64,000 nucleotides of DNA, taken from positions 55,688 through 119,687 of the forward strand of contig CAWFTF010000014.1 in assembly GCA_963818645.1 (NCBI GenBank), read 5' to 3'. The notes beneath the pieces were generated by a model. It was not told where the DNA came from. It made no database searches and was given only the letters and a program-made list of their open reading frames with translations. The stretch comes from Gp6-AA40 sp963818645. Lineage in GTDB: Bacteria > Acidobacteriota > Vicinamibacteria > Vicinamibacterales > UBA2999. A program made the translations under genes and the position numbers. Below are positions 9,464-18,717 of this stretch, piece by piece (position 1 is the first letter of the stretch; each line of letters begins with the position of its first letter).

Positions 9464-10846
9464 GTGACGCTTGCCAGTCAGCTCGGAGAGTGGGTTTCGC
9501 GCGTTCGATTCGAGGACCTTCCCCACGATGTGGTCGAGGCGACGAAGTGTCGCATCCTTGATGTGATCGGGCTGGCACTCGCGGGGGAAGGCACGAGATT
9601 CGGCCGGGCGATTCGCGCGGGCACTGTTGCCATCTCGCCGCAGGGGCCGTGCCGGATCCTTGGCAGCGGAGACAACGTTGGCCTTACGCACGCCGCGTTT
9701 GCCAACGCATCGTTCCCTCAGGCGCTCGAGTTCGACGACACGCACAACGAGTCGATCGTGCACATGAGCAGTCCGTCGGTGGCGGCGATGCTGGCGCTGT
9801 CCGAAACGCGAGAGGTGACCGGTCGAAATGCGATTCTCGCGATCGCGATCTCGAGTGAGATCGCGTGTCGCGTCGGGGTCGTCGCGCCCGGGCAGTTTCA
9901 TCGACGCGGCTTTCATCCCACCGGGTTGTTCTCACCATTCGGCGTCGCGTACGGAGCAGGAAAGCTGCTCGGTCTCGATGCGCAGGCGCTCGCATATGCA
10001 GCGGGCACGTGCGGAAGTTTTGCGGCGGGGACCCTCGAATGCTGGGTCGACGGGACCGATACGAAGTTCCTGCACTCGGGGTGGGCGGCGCAGGGCGGTT
10101 TGTCAGCGGCGATGTTGGCAAAGGCCGGCGTGACCGGACCGCCGAAGGTGTTCGAAGGCCGCTTCGGTTTGTTCGCGTCGCACCTTCAGGATGCCGCGGC
10201 CACCAAGCGCTTCGAGCGGATCACCGACGGGCTCGGAACTCATTGGGAGAGCCGTTACTCCTCCTTCAAGCCTTTTCCCGCTGCGCACGTGCTGCATCCC
10301 TACATCTCGGCGATTCTTCGTCTCCGGGATCAGGGCCTCGAGGCGTCGGCTGTCGCGCGCATCGAATGCCCCGTTGCCGAGTTCAACGTGTCGATCGTGT
10401 GTGAGCCTGTCGAGGAGAAGCGTGCGCCAGCATCGCAGGCGCACTGCCGCGTGTGCCTCCAGTACACGCTGGCTGAGGCTCTTCATTGCGGAAGGCTCGG
10501 TCGCGATGCCTACGAGGACAAGAATCGACTGAATCCGGAGATTCTGGCGCTGGCCCGCACGGTTGACTACTACGTGGACCCTGAGTTCCCCGGGCCTGGT
10601 CGCTTCAAGGGCGCGGTCCGGGTGACGCTCAAGGATGGCCGGGTGCTCACCGAGGTTGAGGAGTTCAACCGCGGCTCGGCCGAGAATCCGATGACCGAGT
10701 CTGAGCTGCGGGCGAAATTCGACGACAACGCCGGCGACGTGTTGACATCGGAGGAGCGCGATCGTCTTGCGCACGAGATCGGACAGACGGAGAATCTCCC
10801 AGACGTGTCGAGACTTGTCGGAATGTCCATCAGAGGTGTCGAATGA
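9464..10846 (+). CDS. MmgE/PrpD family protein (copy 2)
   Basis: 460 residues from GTG 9464, 2 bp after the MFS stop. Family features include FDDTHNESIVHMSSPSVAAM near the active site, SPFGVAYGAGKLLGLDAQAL, and KPFPAAHVLHPYISAILRL in the lid domain. The C-terminal part has two Cys-containing stretches not seen in copy 1 (SIVCEPVEEK; AHCRVCLQY). The divergence from copy 1 suggests a different substrate. Its stop overlaps the next start as ATGA, so the MFS-PrpD-secreted-protein trio is probably one transcript. The reaction is not assigned: the family includes 2-methylcitrate dehydratase, cis-aconitate decarboxylase and uncharacterised members. Confidence 0.87.
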   Translation: MTLASQLGEWVSRVRFEDLPHDVVEATKCRILDVIGLALAGEGTRFGRAIRAGTVAISPQGPCRILGSGDNVGLTHAAFANASFPQALEFDDTHNESIVHMSSPSVAAMLALSETREVTGRNAILAIAISSEIACRVGVVAPGQFHRRGFHPTGLFSPFGVAYGAGKLLGLDAQALAYAAGTCGSFAAGTLECWVDGTDTKFLHSGWAAQGGLSAAMLAKAGVTGPPKVFEGRFGLFASHLQDAAATKRFERITDGLGTHWESRYSSFKPFPAAHVLHPYISAILRLRDQGLEASAVARIECPVAEFNVSIVCEPVEEKRAPASQAHCRVCLQYTLAEALHCGRLGRDAYEDKNRLNPEILALARTVDYYVDPEFPGPGRFKGAVRVTLKDGRVLTEVEEFNRGSAENPMTESELRAKFDDNAGDVLTSEERDRLAHEIGQTENLPDVSRLVGMSIRGVE

Positions 10847-11791
10847 CTCGCTGGGTTCCATTCGTCCTGACCGCTTGCGCGCTGTTGTTGCTCTCGCACG
10901 GGTCCGCGTCAGCCCAGGCATCGCGGACGCCGTGGGGCGATCCCGATCTGCAGGGCTCGTACACGAACAGCGACGAGAGCCTGATCCCGATGGAGCGTCC
11001 GGATACTCTCAGCGGGAAGTCGCTGTCGGACATCAGTGCAGCCGAACTCGAGAAGCTGAACGAACAGCGCAACGACGATCGCGTCGAGGCGGACAAGCAG
11101 CGCTGGGAGCTGCGCAGCCCGCTCCATTGGTTCGAGAACCACAACCCAAGGAACAGCCGCGCCTGGCTCGTCGTCGATCCGCCGGACGGCAAGATTCCGC
11201 CGCAGACCGCCGAGGCGAAGGCTCGCGCGACGGCGCGTGCCCAGGCGCGAAAAGGTCGCGGCGATGCGGACTCGTACGAAGATCGCAGCCTCTACGATCG
11301 CTGCATCACCCGGGGCCTGCCCGGCTCGATGATGCCGGCTATCTATGGCAACTCGTACGAGATCGTGCAGGGCCCGGGCTACGTCGCCATCTGGTACGAG
11401 ATGGTCAATGAGCTTCGCGTCATCCCGCTTGACGGCCGTCCGCATGTCGCGCCGACGATGCGGTCCTACATGGGCGACGCGCGTGGACACTTTGAAGGCG
11501 AGACGCTCGTCATCGAGACGACGAACTTCACCGACAAGGTGCCGTATCGCGGTTCCAGCGAGAGCCTCACGCTGACCGAACGCTTCACGCAGCGCTCACC
11601 GGGCGTTGTCGAATGGGCGGTCACCTTCGATGATCCGCACACGTGGACGCGGCCGTGGACGTTCGCCATGAACCTCACGAAGAACCACCGAGCCTCCCTT
11701 TGAGTACGCGTGCCACGAGGGCAACTACGCCATGCGCAACATGCTCGGGATCGCGAGGCAGGAGGAGAAGGCGGCGGAGCCTTCCCGGTAA
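10843..11791 (+). CDS. Secreted protein of unknown function, DRCITRG family, copy 2 (frameshifted near the 3' end)
   Basis: Signal peptide (FVLTACALLLLSHGSASAQA), then TPWGDPDLQGSYTN, YEDRSLYDRCITRGLPGSMM, GDARGHFEGETLVIETTNF, LTERFTQRSPGVVEW and DDPHTWTRPWTFAMNL. The uninterrupted frame stops at 11703. A +1 shift near 11690 restores the expected end, FEYACHEGNYAMRNML, and a stop at 11791. Its ATG overlaps the stop of the PrpD gene. No function is assigned; its coupling to a metabolic gene is the main clue. Confidence 0.8.
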
Positions 11792-11798
11792 GAGATGA

Positions 11799-11845
11799 CA
11801 ACTCCCAACTCCCAAGGATCCAACTCCCAACGACGTTGGGAATTG
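11799..11845. repeat. CAACTCC-type heptamer array with terminal hairpin
   Basis: Two CAACTCC units and a CAAGGAT unit are followed by a compact stem-loop at 11821-11845, with CCCAACG and CGTTGGG as its core arms. The hairpin ends 5 bp before the recQ ATG at 11851, so it would sit in the recQ leader over the ribosome-binding region. Confidence 0.8.
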
Positions 11846-11850
11846 ATCTG

Positions 11851-13724
11851 ATGGACCTCGCCGGTTCGCTTCGCCGGTATTTCGGACACACCGCGTTTCG
11901 CGACGGACAGCAGGAGCTGGTCGAGACAGTCCTGGCGGGACGGGATCTGCTGGCGGTGATGCCGACCGGATCCGGCAAGTCGCTCGGATTCCAGTTGCCG
12001 GCGCTCCTGCTGCCAGGCACGACCCTCGTGGTCTCGCCCCTCATCTCGCTGATGAAGGACCAGGTCGATGAGTTGAATCGGCGTGGCATCCGCGCTGCGG
12101 CACTGCATTCCGCCTTGTCGAGCGACGCCCGCCGCGACGCCCTTCAACAGGCGCGAACGGGCGAGTGTCAACTGCTCTACGTCGCGCCCGAGCGATTCGC
12201 GTCCGACTATTTCCTTCGCACACTCCAGGACATTTCAATTTCACGTTTTGTCATCGACGAGGCGCATTGCGTGTCGGAGTGGGGGCACGACTTCAGGCCT
12301 GACTACCGGCGACTGAAAGAAGCCGCCGGCGTGTGTCGCCGCAGTGACGGTCGCGCCGGCCGTCCGCCGATGGCGGCGTTCACGGCCACTGCCACGCCGG
12401 AGGTGCGTGAGGACATCGTCCTGCTCCTCGGCCTCGATGCCCCGCAGGTCGTGGTGGCCGGATTCGATCGCCCGAACATTTCTCTCTCAGTGCGGCCCGT
12501 GTCGGGCGACATCGAGAAGCATCAGTTGTTGCCGCAACTGATCGGGAGCGGACGAGCGCTCGTCTATGCCGCGACGCGGAAGAAGGCCGAGGCGGCAGCC
12601 GAGACGCTGATGGCGGCAGGCATCGACGCCGCCGCATATCATGCCGGCCTCGTCGATACCGAACGCTCCGGGGTTCAGGAGCGTTTCACGGCCGGCTCCC
12701 TCCGCATCGTCTGTGCGACGAACGCGTTCGGCATGGGCATCGATCGGCCCGACGTCGAGACGGTGGTGCATCTGGACATCCCCGGATCGCTCGAGGCGTA
12801 CTACCAGGAGATCGGCCGCGCTGGGCGCGATGGACGCCAGGCGATCGCAACGCTGCTCTGGAACTACGTCGATGTGCGGACGCGCGAGTTCCTGATCGAC
12901 CGCGAGAACGAGGAGGATGCGGAGCGCGAGGCCCGGCGGCCAGACCCGGCTGAAGTCGGCCGGCGGAAGGAACTCGATCACAAAAAGCTGCGCCGGATGG
13001 TGTCCTACGCGGACACGTCTGCATGTCTGCGGGCAACCATCCTCCGGTATTTCGGTGATGCCGCCGCGAAAGAGCCGTGCGGCTCGTGCGGCAACTGCAG
13101 CCGGCTCCAGCCGATTGGCGACGATGACCGGCTGCTCGTTCGAAAGATCCTGTCTGGCGTCGCACGCGCCGGTGAGCGCTATGGCCGGCGCAAGATCGCC
13201 GCGATGCTGGCTGGTGAAGTCGCCGATCTGCCTGAGATGCTGGTGGGTCTGTCCACGACGGGGTTGTTGCGCGAGATGCCAGTCGCGATGGTCGAACGTT
13301 GGATCGACGTCGCCACTGCTGCCGGCCTGTTGAGTCCGTCCGACGACAAGTATCGAACGCTCTCGCTGACAGCGGTCGGACGCGACGTGATGACCGGTCG
13401 CGTCCAGGACGTGCTGATCGCAGCGCCCAGAGATAAGCCGGCGCCCTCAGCGCGAAAGAAATCCCGTAAGACGCGCGCGGATGCAGCCCCATCTCGTCGG
13501 AGCCGCAGCAGCCGATCGTCGATGCCCTTCGCGCGTGGCGCCTCGACGAGGCGAGGCGGAATGCCATCGCGCCCTTTGTGGTCCTGCACGATCGCACGCT
13601 GATTGCCATCGCATCCGAGCTCCCCGGCTCGCCTGGCGAGTTGAGCTCGATCCCTGGCATCGGCCCGGCCAAATTGGCCAGTTATGGCGACGCAATCTTG
13701 AACATCGTCAAAGGGTCACGCTAA
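11851..13724 (+). CDS. recQ: ATP-dependent DNA helicase RecQ (frameshift before the HRDC domain)
   Basis: A superfamily 2 3'-5' helicase for recombination and repair. Walker A is MPTGSGKS at residues 37-44. The DEAH box is at 136-139, in a FVIDEAHCVSEWGHDFRP segment. The helicase C domain carries the ATNAFGMGIDRPDV and QEIGRAGRDGR motifs. The zinc site is C(L)RATILRYFGD...CGSCGNC near residues 391-416. The uninterrupted frame stops at 13602 in unrelated Arg/Ser-rich sequence. A frame change near 13495 restores an HRDC domain (VDALRAWRLDEARRNAIAP, SIPGIGPAKLASYG) ending at 13724. The next gene starts at 13725 with no spacing. Confidence 0.9.
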
Positions 13725-15170
13725 GTGTCGAGCAGGAGCGAAGCGCCGCTCCGCGAGTCGTGGCTCAAGGTGGCGATTCCGCTCGCTCTCGGCGCGATCG
13801 TCCTGCTCGCGCCCACGCCGGCCGGGCTGCCGGTCAACGCGTGGCGATACTTCGCGCTCTTCGTCACCGTGATCGCGGGGCTCATCACCGAGCCGATTCC
13901 GCCAGCGATCATCGGCATGGGCGGCGTCATCGTCGCCGCCGCACTCGGCCTCGTCCGCGAGACACCTGCGCAATCAGCGCAATGGGCGTTGAGCGGATTC
14001 GCTAACGCAACCGTGTGGCTGATCTTCGCGGGCTACATGTTTACGCTTGGGTATACGCAGACGGGACTCGGCAGGCGCATCGCCCTGCACCTCGTTCGTC
14101 TGCTCGGGCATCGCACGCTCGGCCTGGGCTATGCCGTGACGCTGGCCGATCTGGCACTCGCGCCGTTCACGGCCTCGGCAACCGCACGCAGCGCCGGGAC
14201 CGTCTACCCGATCGTTCGCCAGATCCCCGAGCTCTATGCGTCGCGTCCTGACGATGGGACCGCGAGAAGGTTGGGGGCGTACGTGTTGTACACGGCGCTC
14301 GTGGCCAGCATGATTACGAGCAGCATGTTCGTGACCGCGCTGGCGCCGAACACACTGGCCGTCAGTGTGATGCGTCAGACCGCAGGCGTAACCGTCTCCT
14401 GGTTTGACTGGTTCATCGGCTTCGCGCCAGTTGGCGTCACGCTGATCGCGCTCATGCCGTTGCTGCTCTACAAGATCTATCCGCCGGAGATTCGCAGCGC
14501 ACCCGAGGTGCCGCGTTGGGCGGCAGAACAGCTGCGCGCGATGGGTGCGATGTCGCGCAAGGAGTTCACACTGCTCGTCCTTGTGTGCTTCGCGCTGGCA
14601 CTGTGGATTGTTGCCACCGCGTATGTAGATCCCGCGGTGACGGCGATGCTCGTCGTGCTGCTGATGGTGATCAGCGGCGTCGTGTCATGGAACGACGTGA
14701 TCGGGCATTCGCAAGCATGGAACATCCTGATCTGGTTTGCGACGCTCGTGACGCTCGCCGGCGGACTGGCGGAAACGAAGTTTCTCGATTGGCTCGTGCA
14801 GTCGCTCGCACCCACGCTCCGGAATTTCAGCACTGGGGCAGCCGTTGTGTCTGTCGTGGGGGTGTATTTCTTCCTCCACTACTTCTTCGCCAGCATCACT
14901 GCGCACGCGGCGAGCATGCTGCCCGTCTTCATCGGCCTGGCGATCACGATCCCGGGGCTGTCGCCCAAGGAATGGGCGTTGCTGCTGTCGTACCCGCTTG
15001 GACTCATGGGAGTCCTGACCACGTACAGCGCCGGTCACAGTCCGATCTACTACGGGAGCGGCTACATCAGCCGGCAGGCATTCTGGGTGCTCGGATTGAT
15101 CCTTGGCATCTTCTTCCTCACGACGCATCTGCTCATTGCCGTTCCCTGGCTGAACTACCTGGGTTTCTGA
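13725..15170 (+). CDS. DASS/SLC13-family anion permease
   Basis: 481 residues with twelve or more hydrophobic segments. It belongs to the divalent-anion:sodium symporter family, whose members carry succinate, malate, 2-oxoglutarate, citrate or tartrate. Evidence includes TEPIPPAIIGMGGVIVAAAL, LTLADLALAPFTASATARSA in the first hairpin region, and the C-terminal HYFFASITAHAASMLPVF stretch typical of plastid and bacterial 2-oxoglutarate/malate translocators. It directly precedes acyl-CoA dehydrogenase, CitE-like lyase and CoA-transferase genes, which fits uptake of a dicarboxylate that is then activated with CoA. Substrate specificity cannot be read from the sequence. Confidence 0.87.
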   Translation: MSSRSEAPLRESWLKVAIPLALGAIVLLAPTPAGLPVNAWRYFALFVTVIAGLITEPIPPAIIGMGGVIVAAALGLVRETPAQSAQWALSGFANATVWLIFAGYMFTLGYTQTGLGRRIALHLVRLLGHRTLGLGYAVTLADLALAPFTASATARSAGTVYPIVRQIPELYASRPDDGTARRLGAYVLYTALVASMITSSMFVTALAPNTLAVSVMRQTAGVTVSWFDWFIGFAPVGVTLIALMPLLLYKIYPPEIRSAPEVPRWAAEQLRAMGAMSRKEFTLLVLVCFALALWIVATAYVDPAVTAMLVVLLMVISGVVSWNDVIGHSQAWNILIWFATLVTLAGGLAETKFLDWLVQSLAPTLRNFSTGAAVVSVVGVYFFLHYFFASITAHAASMLPVFIGLAITIPGLSPKEWALLLSYPLGLMGVLTTYSAGHSPIYYGSGYISRQAFWVLGLILGIFFLTTHLLIAVPWLNYLGF

Positions 15171-15171
15171 G

Positions 15172-16347
15172 ATGTCCGTAAGCGATATCAATCCGAGGTC
15201 CGCCGAGTACTCGGATTACCGCCGTGCCGTTCGTGAACTCTGTTCGGGCTTCGACAGCGGCTACTGGCGATCGCTCGACGAGCGCGCCGAGTATCCCGAA
15301 GCGTTCGTAAAGGCGCTGACCGATGCCGGCTGGCTCGCTGCGCTCATTCCCGAGGAGTACGGCGGCGGCGGACTCGGTGTGACGGAAGCTTCGGTCATTC
15401 TCGAAGAGATCAATCGATCGGGCGCGAACTCGGGTGCGTGCCACGCGCAGATGTATGTGATGGGCGCGCTCGTTCGACACGGTTCTGACACGCAGAAGCG
15501 CGCCTACCTGCCAGACATCGCCGCCGGACGACTTCGGCTTCAGTCGTTTGCCGTCACCGAACCGACAACCGGCACAGACACGACGAAGACCAAGACCGTT
15601 GCCGTCCGCCGAGGCGACCACTACATCGTCAACGGGCAGAAAGTGTGGATTTCGCGGATTCAGCATTCCGATCTGATGCTGCTGCTGGCGCGGACGACGC
15701 CGCTGCCGGAGGTGAAGAAGAAGACGGAAGGGCTGTCGTTGTTTCTGGTGGACCTGCGAGGTGCGGAGCATCGCGGCATGAGCGTGCGCCCCATCCGCAA
15801 CATGGTGAACCACGAGACCAATGAAGTGTTCTTCGAAGACTTCGAGGTGCCGGCCGGGAATCTGGTCGGACAGGAGGGACAGGGGTTCCGCTACCTGCTC
15901 GATGGGATCAATGCCGAGCGCATTCTCATCGCTGCCGAATGCATCGGCGACGGATTCTGGTTCATCGACAAGGCCCGCCTCTACGCGAACGAGCGCATCG
16001 TCTTCGATCGGCCAATCGGGAAGAACCAGGGAATCCAGTTCCCGTTAGCGAGAGCTTACGCGAACATCCGTGCCGCGGATTTGATGCGCTACGAAGCGGC
16101 TCGCCTGTTCGATGCCGGGGGCGCTGCAGGGCCGGAAGCGAACATCGCGAAGATGCTCGCCGCCGACGCGAGCTGGGAGGCAGCGAATGCCTGCCTTCAG
16201 ACGCTGGGTGGTTTCGGGTTCGCCGCCGAGTACGATTGCGAGCGGAAGTTCCGTGAAACGAGGCTCTACCAGGTCGCGCCTATTTCTACGAACCTGATCC
16301 TGTCTTACATTGGCGAGCACGTGCTCGGCATGCCACGATCCTTCTGA
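15172..16347 (+). CDS. Acyl-CoA dehydrogenase family protein, unusual active site
   Basis: 391 residues, full length for this FAD-dependent family. Visible motifs are LIPEEYGGGGLGVTEASVIL, FAVTEPTTGTDTTKTKT (FAD and substrate binding), QKVWISRIQHSDLML, and GGFGFAAEYDCERKFRETRL near the C-terminus. The usual catalytic EGT after this block is missing: the aligned place reads QVAPISTN, with Pro370 where Glu is expected. Glu249, in GINAERILIAAE, sits where isovaleryl-CoA and long-chain dehydrogenases hold their base. The gene starts 1 bp after the permease stop and is followed within 1 bp by the CitE-like lyase gene. It likely desaturates a short or branched acyl-CoA. Confidence 0.87.
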   Translation: MSVSDINPRSAEYSDYRRAVRELCSGFDSGYWRSLDERAEYPEAFVKALTDAGWLAALIPEEYGGGGLGVTEASVILEEINRSGANSGACHAQMYVMGALVRHGSDTQKRAYLPDIAAGRLRLQSFAVTEPTTGTDTTKTKTVAVRRGDHYIVNGQKVWISRIQHSDLMLLLARTTPLPEVKKKTEGLSLFLVDLRGAEHRGMSVRPIRNMVNHETNEVFFEDFEVPAGNLVGQEGQGFRYLLDGINAERILIAAECIGDGFWFIDKARLYANERIVFDRPIGKNQGIQFPLARAYANIRAADLMRYEAARLFDAGGAAGPEANIAKMLAADASWEAANACLQTLGGFGFAAEYDCERKFRETRLYQVAPISTNLILSYIGEHVLGMPRSF

Positions 16348-16348
16348 G

Positions 16349-17278
16349 ATGACATCTGACTCCATCACGCGATTGACGCGCAGCATGCTGTTCGTGCCGG
16401 CCTCGCGCCCGGCGATGATTCCGAAAGCCGCCGCGAGCGCCGCCGACTCGGTGTGCATCGATCTCGAAGACGCCGTCGCTCCTGACGAGAAGCCGGCGAG
16501 TCGGGCGAACGTCGTCCACGCGCTCAAGGAGATCGACTTCGGCCGTCGCGTGCGCATGGTCCGCATCAACGGCCTCGACGGGCCGTTTGCGTATCGGGAT
16601 CTCATCGAGATCGTCGAAGCCGCTGGTGACCGACTCGACCTGATCATGATTCCCAAGGTCGGGTCGGCGCGGGATGTCGTGTTCGTGGACATGTTGCTCT
16701 CGCAGATCGAAGCGAGCACGCGACACCCGCGGCGCATCGGGATCGAGGCACAGATCGAAACTGCCGCGGGCTATCTCTATGCGAGAGAGATCGCTGAAGC
16801 GTCGCCACGGCTCGAGGCGCTCATCTTCGGTGCAGGCGACTACGCTGCGTCGATGCGGATGCCATCGGCTGCCATTGGGGAGCGTGACGCGCACGACGAG
16901 ATCTATCCCGGGCACCGCTGGCATGCCGTGATGCACACCATCGTCGCTGCCGCGCGCGCCAACGGGCTTCGCTGCATGGACGGGCCCTATGCGGGGTTCA
17001 AGGACACGGCGGGTCTCGAGCGTGCCTGTCGCATCGCGCAGGCGCTCGGCTTCGACGGCAAGCAGTGCATTCATCCGGCGCAACTCGAAACAGTCAATGC
17101 CGTCTTCTCACCGTCCGACGCCGAGGTGGCGAAGGCCGCCGCCATCGTCGAGGCGTACGACAAGGCGGTGAGCGCCGGCCAGGGCGCAGCGACGCACGAC
17201 GGTCGCATGATCGACGCCGCCAATGTCCGTATGGCTCGCACGATACTCGAGCGGCAGCGCCTCATTTCAACGACGTGA
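16349..17278 (+). CDS. HpcH/HpaI (CitE-like) lyase
   Basis: 309 residues of TIM-barrel lyase related to the CitE beta subunit, malyl-CoA lyase and (S)-citramalyl-CoA lyase. Motifs in order: SMLFVPASRPAMI, CIDLEDAVAPDEK, RINGLDG, LIMIPKVGSA, IEAQIETAAGYLY (metal-binding and catalytic Glu), FGAGDYAASM, and GKQCIHPAQLE (CoA-binding end). Stand-alone CitE-like proteins next to CoA-transferases usually cleave a 3-hydroxyacyl-CoA such as malyl-, methylmalyl- or citramalyl-CoA to acetyl- or propionyl-CoA plus glyoxylate or pyruvate. Start ATG 16349 was chosen because it follows the previous stop by 1 bp; an open extension upstream overlaps that gene. The stop overlaps the next start as GTGA. Confidence 0.88.
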   Translation: MTSDSITRLTRSMLFVPASRPAMIPKAAASAADSVCIDLEDAVAPDEKPASRANVVHALKEIDFGRRVRMVRINGLDGPFAYRDLIEIVEAAGDRLDLIMIPKVGSARDVVFVDMLLSQIEASTRHPRRIGIEAQIETAAGYLYAREIAEASPRLEALIFGAGDYAASMRMPSAAIGERDAHDEIYPGHRWHAVMHTIVAAARANGLRCMDGPYAGFKDTAGLERACRIAQALGFDGKQCIHPAQLETVNAVFSPSDAEVAKAAAIVEAYDKAVSAGQGAATHDGRMIDAANVRMARTILERQRLISTT

Positions 17279-18462
17279 CGTCTCAGTTGCCGCTCGAGGG
17301 CGTCCTCGTGGTGTCGGTCGAGCAAGCCATCGCAGCGCCGTTCGCCAGCCGTCAACTCGCGGATCTCGGCGCCCGCGTCATCAAGATCGAGCGCCCGGGC
17401 GTCGGCGATTTCGCCCGCGCGTACGACCACACGGTGAACGGGCAGGCGAGTCATTTCGTCTGGACGAACCGATCGAAAGAGTCGCTGACGCTGGACCTCA
17501 AGCGGCCCGAGGCGCTCGACGTGCTGCGACGCCTTGTGTCGCGCGCTGACGTTTACCTTCACAATCTCGCGCCCGGCGCGATGGGCCGTCTGGGACTTGG
17601 CTCTGCCGCAGTGCGCGAAGAGTATCCACGGCTGGTGATCTGCGAGATCTCGGGCTACGGGGCGTCAGGCCCGTATCGCGACAAGAAGGCGTACGACCTG
17701 CTGGTGCAGAGCGAGGCCGGGCTCGTCTCGATCACCGGCACCCCAGACACGCCATCGAAGGTCGGCATCTCAGTCGCTGATATCGCCGCCGGTATGTATG
17801 CGTTTTCGTCGATTCTTGCCGCGCTCCTTCGTCGAGAGAAGACCGGGACCGGCGCACTGCTCGATATCTCGATGTTCGAAGCACTCGCGGAGTGGATGGG
17901 ATATCCCGCGTACTACACGGGCTATGGCGGATCACCGCTGCCGAGAACAGGCGCTCGGCATGCGGCGATTGCTCCCTACGGTCCGTACGCGGCCGGCGAT
18001 GGACACGTGGTGTATCTGGGCCTTCAGAACGAACGCGAGTGGGCGCGCTTCTGCGCCGACGTGCTCGAGCAGCCCGGGCTGGCGAGCGACTCTCGATTCG
18101 GCTCCAACGCGTTACGGGTGGAGCACCACGACGAGCTCGAGAAGATCATCGTGCAGGCGTTCGCCGGGAAGACCGCGCAGCAGGTCGTCGATCGACTCGA
18201 GTCAGCGCAGATCGCCAATGCACGAATGAGAACGGTGGACGAGTTCCTCGAACACCCGCAACTCGCCGCGCGAGACAAGTGGCGCGACGTGGACTCGCCT
18301 GCAGGGCCGCTCCGCGCTCTCGTCCCGCCTTTCGGATTCGATGATGTGGAGCCGAGGATGGGAAAAATACCGGCGGTCGGCGAGCATACCGACCGCATCC
18401 TTACAGAGCTCGGTTTCGACGCCGACACAATTGCATCCTGGCGGCGCGCAGGCATCGTCTAA
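17275..18462 (+). CDS. CaiB/BaiF family (family III) CoA-transferase
   Basis: 395 residues from GTG 17275, overlapping the lyase stop. Family III features: SVEQAIAAPFASRQLADLGA, VIKIERPGVGDFAR, ESLTLDLKRPEALDVLRRLV, GYGASGPYRDKKAYDLLVQS (containing the catalytic Asp), VADIAAGMYAFSSILAALL and FEALAEWM. These enzymes move CoA between carboxylic acids by a ping-pong route through an enzyme-bound anhydride. Its neighbours suggest a dicarboxylate acceptor such as itaconate, mesaconate or citramalate, with succinyl-CoA as donor. That assignment is inferred from context. Confidence 0.9.
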   Translation: MTSQLPLEGVLVVSVEQAIAAPFASRQLADLGARVIKIERPGVGDFARAYDHTVNGQASHFVWTNRSKESLTLDLKRPEALDVLRRLVSRADVYLHNLAPGAMGRLGLGSAAVREEYPRLVICEISGYGASGPYRDKKAYDLLVQSEAGLVSITGTPDTPSKVGISVADIAAGMYAFSSILAALLRREKTGTGALLDISMFEALAEWMGYPAYYTGYGGSPLPRTGARHAAIAPYGPYAAGDGHVVYLGLQNEREWARFCADVLEQPGLASDSRFGSNALRVEHHDELEKIIVQAFAGKTAQQVVDRLESAQIANARMRTVDEFLEHPQLAARDKWRDVDSPAGPLRALVPPFGFDDVEPRMGKIPAVGEHTDRILTELGFDADTIASWRRAGIV

Positions 18463-18468
18463 GGCATC

Positions 18469-18503
18469 AATTTCCAATTCCCAAGTTCCAACTGCCAAGG
18501 AAT
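18469..18503. repeat. CAANTNC-type 7-bp array
   Basis: Five phased units (CAATTTC, CAATTCC, CAAGTTC, CAACTGC, CAAGGAA) begin 6 bp after the CoA-transferase stop. This is a diverged member of the CAACTCC repeat group. Confidence 0.7.
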
Positions 18504-18515
18504 TACAATAGAAGA

Positions 18516-18707
18516 GTGCTGCTGTTCGAGTTTTTCCCGCTATTCGTCGCGCTTGTGGGCGTGGTGGCAGCAATCTTCCTGTTCGTGAAAGATCGGCGCT
18601 CGCGACAGGACCCGAACGACAGCGACGAGATCCGTCCCGTTCGAAGACCCAGACGCACGTCCTCTGTTCCCGAACGCACAGGACGACGACCGAGCATGAT
18701 GCCGTAA
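18516..18707 (+). CDS. Small single-pass membrane protein
   Basis: A 63-residue open frame from GTG 18516. A hydrophobic helix (FEFFPLFVALVGVVAAIFLF) is followed by a very basic tail with many Arg residues (VKDRRSRQ..., RPVRRPRRTSS). The positive-inside rule would keep the tail in the cytoplasm. I do not recognise the family. It is plausible as a gene because the helix is clean and the gap has no competing frame, but the size leaves doubt. Confidence 0.45.
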   Translation: MLLFEFFPLFVALVGVVAAIFLFVKDRRSRQDPNDSDEIRPVRRPRRTSSVPERTGRRPSMMP

Positions 18708-18717
18708 GAACCGCTGT

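Noticed and set aside
8031..9578. A 515-residue minus-strand frame opposite the MFS gene
   Set aside because: High-GC antisense shadow: Arg/Pro/His-rich composition with no domain, fully overlapping a clear MFS transporter.
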